Assembly: GCF_000766865.1 (NCBI RefSeq)
Contig: NZ_JNFA01000019.1
Location: 1-64,000, forward strand
Source of the DNA: Listeria booriae
GTDB taxonomy: Bacteria > Bacillota > Bacilli > Lactobacillales > Listeriaceae
Direction: 5' to 3'
DNA: 64,000 nt
In this document: one piece after another, positions 18,349 through 26,488 of the stretch
Position numbering within the stretch: position 1 is the first letter of the stretch
How the letters are laid out: the number at the start of each line of letters is the position of its first letter
The notes under the pieces: model-generated
The model's database searches: none
What the model was told of the DNA's origin: nothing
Seen by the model: only the letters and a program-made list of their open reading frames with translations
Translations under genes and position numbers: made by a program

Positions 18349-19794
18349 TTATTTTTTCAAGCTTTTGCGTGACCATAATGCGGCTAAACCGATTAATAAT
18401 GTTCCGAATAATGTTGTAGGGACTGTGTTTTGGTCTCCGGTTTTAGGCAGTGTTTTTTCAGTGCTCGCTGTTGATTCTGGTAGAGTTGCCGCTGTTTGTG
18501 TTTGTTCAGGTTGTATGGTTGGTGGTTGGCTTTGGTATGCTGTGTTTGGTGTCATCAAATGCGTGTTTTTTTGAATGGCTTGTTGTATATTTGGTGTGGA
18601 TGGAGTCTTGATAGGTAGTGCGTCTTGCGCTACGGGTGTGTTTTCTTCTGCCGTTTGCTCAGTTGGAGTCGCTGGTTCATCTTTTATTGGAGTGACTGGA
18701 TCTGTTGTTTTTTCAGTTGGGGCTGGAATTGGATCTGTTTTTTCATCGGTTGGTGTTGTTGGTTCAGCGATTGGATCGGGAGTTGGGGAGTCAGGTTCTT
18801 TAATTTTGCTGTTGTCTAATTGTTGCTGTGCGTCGTTGATTTGTTCTTGCAATTGTGCTTTTTTTTCTGGGTTAGTAACGGCATTTACTTTCAATTGAGC
18901 TTGGTCTATTCTGTCTTGTGTTAAATCAGCGACAATTTCGTGGGATTCGGTGAATAGGGAGGCAACGGCAATCGCGGCTTCTTGTTCTGCTAATTTTTCT
19001 GTTAGTTGTTGTTGGGCTTTGTCGATATTGGCTTGAAGTGTGTTTTTAGTTGGCGATTCTTTGAGTGCAGAGACTTGATTACTTGCTGCGTCAATGGCTT
19101 CTTGTGTCAAATCTTCGGTTATATCATTTGTTGGATTGGCGTCGGTGAATAATGCGTGTGTTGTGGCAGTTGCTTCTTGCTCGTGTAGACGATCTTGAAG
19201 TTGTTGATTCGCTGATGCGACGCGGTCTTGTAATGTTGCTTTTAAAGTTGCGTCTGTTACGGAATTTGCAATGTTTTCAGCTTGGTCAATATCGGCTTGT
19301 ACGAGAGTATCGCGAATTGTATTGGTAGGATTGTTATCGATGAAAAGCTTATTGACTGCGGCTTCTTTTCCAGCGTCAGCGGATTGCACATTTAACAAGG
19401 ATCTAGCTAGATAGTTACCATCTGCATCCAACGAAACGACTTCAATGTACATTCCCTGTGTTAATGGAGATAGAGTTCCGTAATCGGGGCAACCTGCTTG
19501 AACATACTTCGTGTAGTCAGTAATCGAAATGGAATAGTCGCCGTTTTCATCTGTTTGAATTGGCGTTTGAGTATGTCCAATCATCCAGCCACCTGTCGTG
19601 AAAACCCGAGATGTGACAGTACCTTGTGCCGGAAGATGACCAGTAATTGTTACATCACCTTCATAAGATGTATTTAAAAGTGGAGCAACAGTTTGAGTCG
19701 TGCTTTCAGCGGCAAATGTTTGATCGGCGAAAGCGAAACTGGAAGTTCCAAGTAATAACATCGTTGCAAGCGTCGCATTTATTATTTTTTTCAT
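18349..19794 (-). CDS. LPXTG surface protein with Cry1Ac D-VI-like helical repeats
   Basis: 481 residues. A signal peptide (1-29, cut near FAADQTFAAE) is followed by an Ig-like or Big-type domain (about 45-135, DVTITGHLPAQGTV and DENGDYSISI). Three helical modules follow (about 146-205, 212-270, 275-328), each reading LFxDxNPTNDIxxxLTQxxIDxA...LQxxIxxAQQQL. They match the Cry1Ac domain D-VI-related modules common in Listeria surface proteins. A Pro/Thr-rich wall-spanning region (331-445) leads to LPKTG (449-453), a membrane helix and SRKSLKK. It should be anchored by sortase A. The ligand is unknown. Confidence 0.92.
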   Translation of the reverse strand: MKKIINATLATMLLLGTSSFAFADQTFAAESTTQTVAPLLNTSYEGDVTITGHLPAQGTVTSRVFTTGGWMIGHTQTPIQTDENGDYSISITDYTKYVQAGCPDYGTLSPLTQGMYIEVVSLDADGNYLARSLLNVQSADAGKEAAVNKLFIDNNPTNTIRDTLVQADIDQAENIANSVTDATLKATLQDRVASANQQLQDRLHEQEATATTHALFTDANPTNDITEDLTQEAIDAASNQVSALKESPTKNTLQANIDKAQQQLTEKLAEQEAAIAVASLFTESHEIVADLTQDRIDQAQLKVNAVTNPEKKAQLQEQINDAQQQLDNSKIKEPDSPTPDPIAEPTTPTDEKTDPIPAPTEKTTDPVTPIKDEPATPTEQTAEENTPVAQDALPIKTPSTPNIQQAIQKNTHLMTPNTAYQSQPPTIQPEQTQTAATLPESTASTEKTLPKTGDQNTVPTTLFGTLLIGLAALWSRKSLKK

Positions 19795-20075
19795 GATTCA
19801 TAGCCCTCCATATTTTAGTTTGTTCTGTCTGTTTTTTTGTATACACATAGTATACGCTTATTGGAAAAAGCCATTTAAAAACGACCGAATCAAAAGTGCT
19901 ACATAATGGCTGGAAATGTTGCTCTAGATGCCTATTTATAGCTGAAATGATACATCAAAAACATGAATAAAAGCCCTTTGTTACGATTTTGTGAAAAATA
20001 ACAGAAGTACAGAATTTCAAAAAATGTTCTCCTGGAGTTATAAAAAACGGCGAATGTCCAGAAAACACAAAAAAA
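19795..20075. other. Intergenic region upstream of the LPXTG gene
   Basis: No coding sequence is supported. On the minus strand there is a ribosome site (GGAGGG) for the LPXTG gene. About 45-60 bp before its start two copies of the palindrome GTATAC (19839-19844 and 19850-19855) are separated by 5 bp; one overlaps a -10-like TATACT. The rest is AT-rich with no recognised element. Confidence 0.5.
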
Positions 20076-20112
20076 CTGGATACACCATACCATTCAAGGT
20101 TAGTGTATCCAG
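20068..20112 (-). terminator. Terminator of the two-component operon
   Basis: The 10-bp arms CTGGATACAC (20076-20085) and GTGTATCCAG (20103-20112), extended by ACC/GGT inside, are followed on the minus strand by a T8 run. Confidence 0.85.
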
Positions 20113-20122
20113 CTCTATCTTT

Positions 20123-21562
20123 CTATAGTTCCTTGTCCGTAAAGAAGGGCAGTGAGATAGTGAAAGTTGTTCCTTTATTTGGCACACTATGCACGCTAAC
20201 CTCACCATCATGATAGCTAATCAGCTGCTTCACAATCGAAAGACCAATGCCAGATTCGCCAAACTTCGTACTCGTCCGCGACATATCCGCCTTATAAAAA
20301 CGGTCCCAAATTTGCTCCACTTCGGATTCATCCATGCCAATCCCAGTGTCACTAATTTCAAAAATAGTTGCTTTATATTCCTGTTTAGCGGTAAGTGTAA
20401 TCGTCCCATTCTCGGTAAACTGAATACTGTTTTTCACGATATTAATAAAGACTTGCATCAACCGATCATAATCCGCAAAAATTTGTACAGAATCTGGCGC
20501 ATCCACAATAATTTGGTTGCCTTTATCCTCGGCTGTCAATTGTAACTGGTCTTTAATAATATCCAAAAATTCATGCGCTGTAAATGTCGTCTTATTTAGT
20601 TGAATCTGATTAGAACGAATCCGCTCATAATCCAGATTTTCATTCACAAGCCGAGCCAAACGTCTTGCCTCCGTATCAATCAGCGCAATACAACGATCCG
20701 TCTCGCTTTTCGGAATAATGTCATTCACTAAACCTTCCGTCAAACCACTAATCGTCGTAAGCGGCGTCCGCATTTCGTGAGACACATCCGCAATAAACTG
20801 GCGACGACGTTTTTCCTGACGCTCAATTTCAACGGCCGATTCTTCCAACGTTTGCGTCATCTTATTGAAATCCCCAGCAAGCGCGCCAATCTCATCAATT
20901 GAACTCTCTTTCAAACGCACACTATAATTGCCTTTAATTACTTCCTTGGTCGCCGAACTCAATTTGCGGAACCGATTCACTTGCAGTTTGGCAATAATCG
21001 CACTCAAAATAAGGGCAATCGTAATCGAAATAAGAATCGTATAGAAAACGTACCAATTAATTTTGCCGATAACTTTCTCGGTGCCGCTAATCGGCGAAGT
21101 CAGCATGATGCCACCAGCGAATTCGCCATTTTTTTCAATCGGAATACTCACACGCGTCAACTGCTCGCTAAAACGTGTATCCATCAATGTCGAAACCGTT
21201 TTGCCATCCTGTAACTCCTTCCATTCATCTGTTTTCAATCGAAAATCAGGAGGAAGAGGGCGGTCGTTTTTCGGATAAATAATCGCTGCTGTATCATCGA
21301 AAATCACATAATGAATATTCTTCACGCTCAAAATCTGCTGATACGTCCGCAAAATAGGGCTCGCCACTTCCTCGCTCGACATGCCTTGCACATCTTTTGC
21401 AATCTCTTCTCCGTAAGCTGTTAAATCCGCAACCTCAGACTGATACAAATAATCCTTCATAAAATGCGAAATCAACAAGCCAATCATCAAACACGCGATG
21501 AACAAAATAATAAACTGTGTCAAAAAAAGCTGATAAAAGTATTTAAATTTCATGCGACTCAT
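20123..21562 (-). CDS. Two-component sensor histidine kinase
   Basis: 479 residues. Two membrane helices (about 13-34 and 169-191) flank an extracytoplasmic sensor of about 130 residues. A HAMP domain (192-244), HisKA with phospho-acceptor H262 (FIADVSHEMRTPLTT) and a HATPase (N box NIVKNSIQFTENG, G1 ISDTGIGMDESE, G2 GESGIGLSIVKQL) follow. The start overlaps the response-regulator stop by 4 bp (ATGA), so the two are coupled. It is divergent from an ABC exporter that is a good candidate target. The signal is unknown. Confidence 0.95.
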   Translation of the reverse strand: MSRMKFKYFYQLFLTQFIILFIACLMIGLLISHFMKDYLYQSEVADLTAYGEEIAKDVQGMSSEEVASPILRTYQQILSVKNIHYVIFDDTAAIIYPKNDRPLPPDFRLKTDEWKELQDGKTVSTLMDTRFSEQLTRVSIPIEKNGEFAGGIMLTSPISGTEKVIGKINWYVFYTILISITIALILSAIIAKLQVNRFRKLSSATKEVIKGNYSVRLKESSIDEIGALAGDFNKMTQTLEESAVEIERQEKRRRQFIADVSHEMRTPLTTISGLTEGLVNDIIPKSETDRCIALIDTEARRLARLVNENLDYERIRSNQIQLNKTTFTAHEFLDIIKDQLQLTAEDKGNQIIVDAPDSVQIFADYDRLMQVFINIVKNSIQFTENGTITLTAKQEYKATIFEISDTGIGMDESEVEQIWDRFYKADMSRTSTKFGESGIGLSIVKQLISYHDGEVSVHSVPNKGTTFTISLPFFTDKEL

Positions 21563-22254
21563 TCCGTTTCATCAAATTTATAGCCAACGCCCCAGATCGT
21601 ATGCAAAAATGGATGCTCTTCCGTGGCAATCTTCTTGCGGAGTCGCTTAATATGCACATCTACCGTCCGCTCATCCCCGTAAAACTGATAGCCCCAAACC
21701 TGCTCCAACAACTGTTCCCGTGAGAAAACCTGGCGTGGATGCTGCATCAAGAAGTATAACAAATCAAATTCCTTTGGCGTCAATGCTTCAAGTAACTTAC
21801 CTTCATAATAAATTTCCCGCGTCTTTTTACTAATTTTGAAATAGGTTGTTTCTAATATATCATCGTCTTCTGCGGCTTTTACCGACTGGCTTTGTCCTTT
21901 ACGACGAGTTACGGCTTTAATCCGCGCCATCAACGTCAGCGGGCTAAACGGCTTAGTCACATAATCATCCGCGCCAATTTCAAGACCAAGCACCTGATCG
22001 GATTCTGATTCTTTCGCCGTCAAAATAATAATCGGCACATCACTCGTCTCGCGAATTTTGTGACAAATCGTCATGCCGTCCATACTTGGCAGCATCAAAT
22101 CAATAATCACAATATCCCAATCGTCCTTGCCAAACGTTTCAAAACCTTCCAATCCATCATGCACAAACGTTGCGTCTATCTTTTCCTTCATAAAAAACAT
22201 TTCGATCATCGTACAAACACTGACATTATCCTCAATCATTAATAACTTCATCAT
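21559..22254 (-). CDS. OmpR/PhoB-family response regulator
   Basis: 231 residues. The receiver domain has acidic-pocket residues E8-D9, phospho-acceptor D52 (IVIIDLMLPSMDG), T in PIIILTAKES and K in DDYVTKPFSPL. A linker leads to a winged-helix output domain (LTPKEFDLLYFLMQHPRQVFS, ERTVDVHIKRLRKKI). It is the first gene of the operon with the kinase. The second Met is an equally possible start. It lies divergent from the ABC permease, 174 bp away. Confidence 0.96.
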   Translation of the reverse strand: MMKLLMIEDNVSVCTMIEMFFMKEKIDATFVHDGLEGFETFGKDDWDIVIIDLMLPSMDGMTICHKIRETSDVPIIILTAKESESDQVLGLEIGADDYVTKPFSPLTLMARIKAVTRRKGQSQSVKAAEDDDILETTYFKISKKTREIYYEGKLLEALTPKEFDLLYFLMQHPRQVFSREQLLEQVWGYQFYGDERTVDVHIKRLRKKIATEEHPFLHTIWGVGYKFDETE

Positions 22255-22428
22255 TTTTGCCTCTCTCTCATTATAGCTCTCTCTTAAAACTAGACTAAAA
22301 AGGTCCCGAAATCAAGCTAAATAATGTTTTTCCCAAAAGTTTAAAACACCGCACACAATTTGTTCATATTTTTTTCACACCTTACGTCTAATCTTATAAA
22401 CAGAGCAAGACGAAATGGAGGAATCGAT

Positions 22429-23934
22429 ATGAATTTTATCAAACGAGCATTACTTAGTATGAAGGCACGAAAAGGAAGAACAATATTGCAATTATTTATT
22501 TTTACAATTGTGTGTGTACTTATTCTTTCCGGATTTACTATTCAATCCGCTGCAAATAAAGCGAGTGAACTAGCGCGAAAAGAACTTGGGGGAGACGTGA
22601 CATTATCCGTTGACCGCGAAAAACAAATGGAGGCACAACAAAAAGAATCCTCCAGCAGTAGTGATGGAAGCACAACACAGCGACGCATGTTCGAATCGAC
22701 GCCAATCGCCGTATCCGCTGCTGAAAAATTAGCCAAATTAGACCACGTAGCGGGTTATAATCTTTATTCCAACACACAAGCATTAGCATCTGGTTTTGAC
22801 CCAATTAAATCATCCAACGACACATCCCAAGATAGCTCTTCATCCACAACACAACAAGGGCCAGGAGGGGAGAATAGCAATGATACGAACCGTCCGCAAA
22901 TGGTACAAGCAGACTTAAGCGTATCAGGCGTTCTAGACTCTTCCACAGCAACAAACTTCAAAGCAGGTACAGACAAATTAGTATCTGGAAAAGCAATCAC
23001 AGCAAGCGATGTTGGCAAAAACGTTGTCATGATTGAAAAAACACTCGCAGAAGAAAACGACCTTAAAGTCGGCGATAAAATTAAAATCCAATCAAGCGAC
23101 GAAGCAACAACAGTAGAACTTACGATTCAAGGTATATACGAAACAAGCGATTCAGGAAGCGATGCAGCAACAAACTTCTCCTTCTTAAATCCATACAATA
23201 CGATTTACGTACCATACACAGTCGCTAATACCATCAAAGGCAGCGACAGCAAAGACACAGTTGATTCCGCGATTTACTTCATGGACGACGCAGCAAACAT
23301 CAGTGCTTTTGAAAAAGAAGCAAAACAAGTATCCGCAGTAGATTGGGACACGTTCAAATTAGACGCAAATGACGCAGTTTACCAACAAATGATCGGTCCA
23401 ATCGACAACGTAGCTTCCTTCTCTAAAAATGTCGTATACATCGTATCTATCGCAGGAGCTTTAATTCTAGGACTACTCGTTATGATGCAAATTCGAGAAC
23501 GAAAATACGAAATGGGTGTACTGCTTGCAATCGGCGAAAAACGCTCGAAACTAGTCGGCCAGTTCTTAGTTGAAATTTTGGTAGTGGCGGTCTTGTCATT
23601 CGGAATTGCCGCGGTAAGTAGCCATTATGTGGCGCAAGTCGTCGGAAACCAACTATTAACACAGCAAAACGCAACCGCATCGGAAACAACATCGAGCAGT
23701 AATCAAAGAGGTCCAGGCGGAAACGGTGGCGGCCCAGGTGGCGGTGGTCCAGGATTTGGCGCATCACTAACAGCGAACACAAGCGAAATCAAATCACTAG
23801 ACATCCAAGTGAGCCTAGAAGACATGTTGAAAATGGGCGGAATCGGCGTTGGTATTGCCTTCATCTCTGTATTACTACCATCGATCCTTGTCCTACGCAT
23901 GAATCCAAAAACAATCTTAACAAAACAAGAATAG
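22429..23934 (+). CDS. MacB/FtsX-like ABC transporter permease with low-complexity outer loops
   Basis: 501 residues from the ATG at 22429 (GGAGG site; the earlier in-frame Met lacks one). TM1 is about 19-38, a large outer domain of about 290 residues follows, then TM2 (334-354), TM3 (376-397) and TM4 (about 470-490): the four-helix MacB topology. The outer parts carry Ser/Gln-rich stretches (72-84, 128-150) and a Gly/Pro-rich loop between TM3 and TM4 (423-446, GPGG repeats). The cytosolic coupling segment is around RERKYEMGVLLAIGEKRSKL. It pairs with the downstream ATPase. The cargo (peptide, antibiotic or lipoprotein) is unknown. Confidence 0.92.
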   Translation: MNFIKRALLSMKARKGRTILQLFIFTIVCVLILSGFTIQSAANKASELARKELGGDVTLSVDREKQMEAQQKESSSSSDGSTTQRRMFESTPIAVSAAEKLAKLDHVAGYNLYSNTQALASGFDPIKSSNDTSQDSSSSTTQQGPGGENSNDTNRPQMVQADLSVSGVLDSSTATNFKAGTDKLVSGKAITASDVGKNVVMIEKTLAEENDLKVGDKIKIQSSDEATTVELTIQGIYETSDSGSDAATNFSFLNPYNTIYVPYTVANTIKGSDSKDTVDSAIYFMDDAANISAFEKEAKQVSAVDWDTFKLDANDAVYQQMIGPIDNVASFSKNVVYIVSIAGALILGLLVMMQIRERKYEMGVLLAIGEKRSKLVGQFLVEILVVAVLSFGIAAVSSHYVAQVVGNQLLTQQNATASETTSSSNQRGPGGNGGGPGGGGPGFGASLTANTSEIKSLDIQVSLEDMLKMGGIGVGIAFISVLLPSILVLRMNPKTILTKQE

Positions 23935-23948
23935 GAGCGTGACCCATA

Positions 23949-24635
23949 ATGACAAAAATTCTCGAATTTACCGACGTAACATATAGCTACAACCAAAACG
24001 ATAATCCCATTTTAGACAACATTAACTACACATTCGCAACCGGCGTTTTTTACACCGTCGTAGGTAGCTCAGGATCAGGAAAAACGACTTTCCTATCCTT
24101 GGCTGGCGGACTTGACGCACCAAAAGGCGGCGACATCTTTTACAAAGGCTTGTCACTCAAAAAAATCGGCCTAAACAGATACCGCAATCAATACGTGTCA
24201 ATCGTGTTCCAAAGCTACAACTTACTAACTTACATGACAGCCCTTCAAAACGTGACAACCGCAATGGAAATCACCCATGTGAATCAAAAAGACAAAAAAC
24301 AATTTGCACTCGACATGCTAGCGAAAGTAGGCATCGACGAAAAAATGGCACGCCAAAAAGTACTAACATTGAGCGGCGGCCAACAACAACGCGTTTCCAT
24401 CGCCCGAGCATTGTGTTGCGAAACCGATTTAATCGTAGCAGACGAACCAACAGGGAACCTCGATGAACGCACAAGCAAGGAAGTCGTCACGCTATTCCAA
24501 GACCTAGCACACAAAGAAGGCAAATGCGTCATCATGGTAACGCATGACCCCGAAATTGCTAAAGTATCCGACGTAAAAATCACGATGAAGAACGGTAATT
24601 TTGAAGTAAAAGAACAAATTGCCGCAATGGTATAA
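23949..24635 (+). CDS. ABC transporter ATP-binding protein (MacB/LolD type)
   Basis: 228 residues. Walker A is GSSGSGKTT, the signature is LSGGQQQRVSIARAL, Walker B is DLIVADEPTGNLD, and the H-loop is MVTHDPEIA. It follows the permease by 14 bp with a ribosome site overlapping the gap (GGAGCGTGA). It energises the permease upstream, and a terminator follows. The pair faces a divergent two-component system. Confidence 0.95.
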   Translation: MTKILEFTDVTYSYNQNDNPILDNINYTFATGVFYTVVGSSGSGKTTFLSLAGGLDAPKGGDIFYKGLSLKKIGLNRYRNQYVSIVFQSYNLLTYMTALQNVTTAMEITHVNQKDKKQFALDMLAKVGIDEKMARQKVLTLSGGQQQRVSIARALCCETDLIVADEPTGNLDERTSKEVVTLFQDLAHKEGKCVIMVTHDPEIAKVSDVKITMKNGNFEVKEQIAAMV

Positions 24636-24638
24636 CGA

Positions 24639-24683
24639 AAAAACTCGCCTGATGAAGCGTCATTGCTGACTCGGCGAGTTTTT
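24639..24683. terminator. Bidirectional terminator after the ABC operon
   Basis: AAAAACTCGCC and GGCGAGTTTTT are perfect arms around a 23-nt loop. It lies between two convergent genes. Confidence 0.9.
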
Positions 24684-24687
24684 GTGC

Positions 24688-25182
24688 TTATAAAAATGTT
24701 AAAAAACGATAATCCCAAATCGCTTCATGATGCGCCATAATTTGCTCAGCGGTCAAAATATCACTATTCGCCGTCGTATGCAACCCGCGCTTCATCGAAC
24801 AATCAAAACCAAGACCGTGTGCAAATCGAACGGTGCTATCCACACAATATTCCGTCTGTGCCCCGCAAAATTCAATTTTCTCCACATTTAACTCCGCTAA
24901 AATCACCGGCAGCTCCGTCTTGTAAAACGAATTCGCATGCGTCTTATTCACATACAAATCATCCGTGCGCGCATCTAGTTCCGGCATTACCCGCCAGTCC
25001 TCACTATCAATCACGAGTTCCGCATCTACATGCTGCACAAAAATCACTGGTTTCCCCGCATCCCGGTACACCGCAATTCGTTCATTCACGCCACTTAGCA
25101 CCTCATCCAACCTAGCCAACGGGAAGTCCTCCGAATTTACCCCGTTCTGAAGATCAATCACAATCAACACATCGCTTACCAT
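24688..25182 (-). CDS. Isochorismatase-family cysteine hydrolase
   Basis: 164 residues from MVSDVLIVIDLQNGVN. An alternative start 33 bp upstream would overlap the previous gene by 14 bp; the family normally begins just before the VIDLQNG strand. The catalytic triad is visible: Asp in VIDLQNG, Lys in VNKTHANSF and Cys in GAQTEYCVDSTVR. The fold covers isochorismatases, nicotinamidases and many unassigned amidases. There is no isochorismate or NAD gene nearby, so the substrate is open. It is last in a marR-EVE operon. Confidence 0.88.
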   Translation of the reverse strand: MVSDVLIVIDLQNGVNSEDFPLARLDEVLSGVNERIAVYRDAGKPVIFVQHVDAELVIDSEDWRVMPELDARTDDLYVNKTHANSFYKTELPVILAELNVEKIEFCGAQTEYCVDSTVRFAHGLGFDCSMKRGLHTTANSDILTAEQIMAHHEAIWDYRFLTFL

Positions 25183-25201
25183 GATATCACGCAACCTCTC
25201 A

Positions 25202-25630
25202 TCATTTATTTTCATACTTCATCGGCAATCCCATTTTCTCAGCGAGCACTAGAAAAAACGCCTTATCAATCTCAAAATGTCCATATCGAAGAGAAGAACG
25301 GTATTTTTGCCACGCATCCAGTTTCGAAATAGCATGTAACGGAACTTCCTTCGCATTAGGGAAGAAATCAACATCCTTGCGATAAGGAATAAAAGTCTCC
25401 GTCATTGCAAAAGGATAAATATCCGACCCCTTCACGCGCCCAATTGCCGTAAAACATTGACATTTCTCCTCACTTCCAAGTTCCCGCTTCGGACTATAAT
25501 AAACCAACCAATCCCCAGGCTTCATCCGTTTCAGCGGGGCTTCTTTACCATGACATAGCTGTGAAAACCCGCCTTCTACGCCACCCATAACATGATTCAA
25601 AGACGCTACACCAATCCAATATTTTGTCAT
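25202..25630 (-). CDS. EVE-domain (PUA-like) protein, UPF0310 type
   Basis: 142 residues beginning MTKYWIGVASLNHV; an in-frame Met nine bases upstream is also possible. The region KRMKPGDWLVYYSPKRELG and the CFTAIGRV core fit the EVE fold, a PUA relative thought to bind modified bases in RNA or DNA. It overlaps the end of the MarR gene and precedes the hydrolase, so it is probably co-transcribed. The function in this family is not established. Confidence 0.88.
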   Translation of the reverse strand: MTKYWIGVASLNHVMGGVEGGFSQLCHGKEAPLKRMKPGDWLVYYSPKRELGSEEKCQCFTAIGRVKGSDIYPFAMTETFIPYRKDVDFFPNAKEVPLHAISKLDAWQKYRSSLRYGHFEIDKAFFLVLAEKMGLPMKYENK

Positions 25631-25631
25631 T

Positions 25632-26081
25632 TTAATCATCTTCTTTCGTTAATTCTTGTAATGCTTGCTGAAATTGTTTCGGTTCCGATACGTTTGCGAA
25701 GAATACCGCATCAATATTTTCAACTAGCGGAAGTGCGATTTCAAGTTTCGCTTGACCAGCGCGAGTGAGGGAGATTGCCTTTGCGCGCGGATCATTTTTG
25801 GCCATTTTCCGCGAAACAAGTTCCTTTTTTTCAAGCAACTTCAAAATCTGTGAGACCGTCATCACATCCATGTCCGCCAACTTTGCAATACTCACTTGAA
25901 AAACTTCGTCACTAGCCTGAGAAAGGTAACCAACTGCGGTCAAAACAACAAATTGTGGATGTGTTAAATCAATGGCTTGTAGCTCCTGTTTCACGCGTGT
26001 ATGCCAAAGATTATACGCCCGCATAAATAAAAATCCAGTTGAATCAGAAGTATTTCGTCCAAATTTCGATGGAAAATTCAT
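25632..26081 (-). CDS. MarR-family transcriptional regulator
   Basis: 149 residues from MNFPSKFGRN (an AAGGG site precedes it; the longer frame upstream lacks one). A winged helix-turn-helix (SIAKLADMDVMTVSQILKLL, EKKELVSRKM) is followed by the wing DPRAKAISLTRAG, the typical DxR motif. It heads a three-gene operon and probably controls it. No inverted repeat operator was identified with confidence. It is divergent from the alaS leader. Confidence 0.93.
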   Translation of the reverse strand: MNFPSKFGRNTSDSTGFLFMRAYNLWHTRVKQELQAIDLTHPQFVVLTAVGYLSQASDEVFQVSIAKLADMDVMTVSQILKLLEKKELVSRKMAKNDPRAKAISLTRAGQAKLEIALPLVENIDAVFFANVSEPKQFQQALQELTKEDD

Positions 26082-26164
26082 GTTAACCCTTCTCTCTTTA
26101 TAGTAAGTATGCTTATTATATATCTTATTACAATCCTGGTCAAGCGAATATCCTTCATTAATCA

Positions 26165-26193
26165 TTGACACAGCCCAATACATCCTTTATAAT
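26165..26193 (+). promoter_or_regulatory. Consensus sigma-A promoter of alaS
   Basis: Perfect TTGACA (26165-26170), 17-bp spacer, perfect TATAAT (26188-26193): one of the strongest promoters in the window. Confidence 0.9.
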
Positions 26194-26199
26194 TTCAAG

Positions 26200-26445
26200 T
26201 ATCATACAATTAAAAATAGTGTGAGCCTAAAGAAAGACGCGCGTTTACAAGAGAAGTGTTCCTTGGCTGGAAGAACACAAACGAGAAGTGATTTCTGTGC
26301 TAACTCACAATTACGATGACTATTTTTCGTTTTTTCCGCGTTAAGGAATCTTAAAGAGGTAATGATTCAAGTCTTATATCATTGCAAACAGGGTGGTACC
26401 GCGAGCATATTCGTCCCTGTATTGCGAGACGATATAAGGCTTTTT
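26200..26445 (+). promoter_or_regulatory. T-box riboswitch of alaS
   Basis: The T-box CAGGGTGGTACCGCGAGC begins at 26389. In stem I the lower helix GTGAG (26221-26225) pairs with CTCAC (26304-26308). The specifier is GCT (Ala, 26299-26301), followed by AA. The variable base of TGGT is T, matching an A discriminator. Arms 26371-26380 (GTCTTATATC) and 26431-26440 (GATATAAGGC) flank the T-box and precede a T5 run. Uncharged tRNA-Ala should raise alaS expression. Confidence 0.92.
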
Positions 26446-26488
26446 GTTTTGTATCGACGCTCGCGCCAACCAAAAGGAGGAAATAGAG

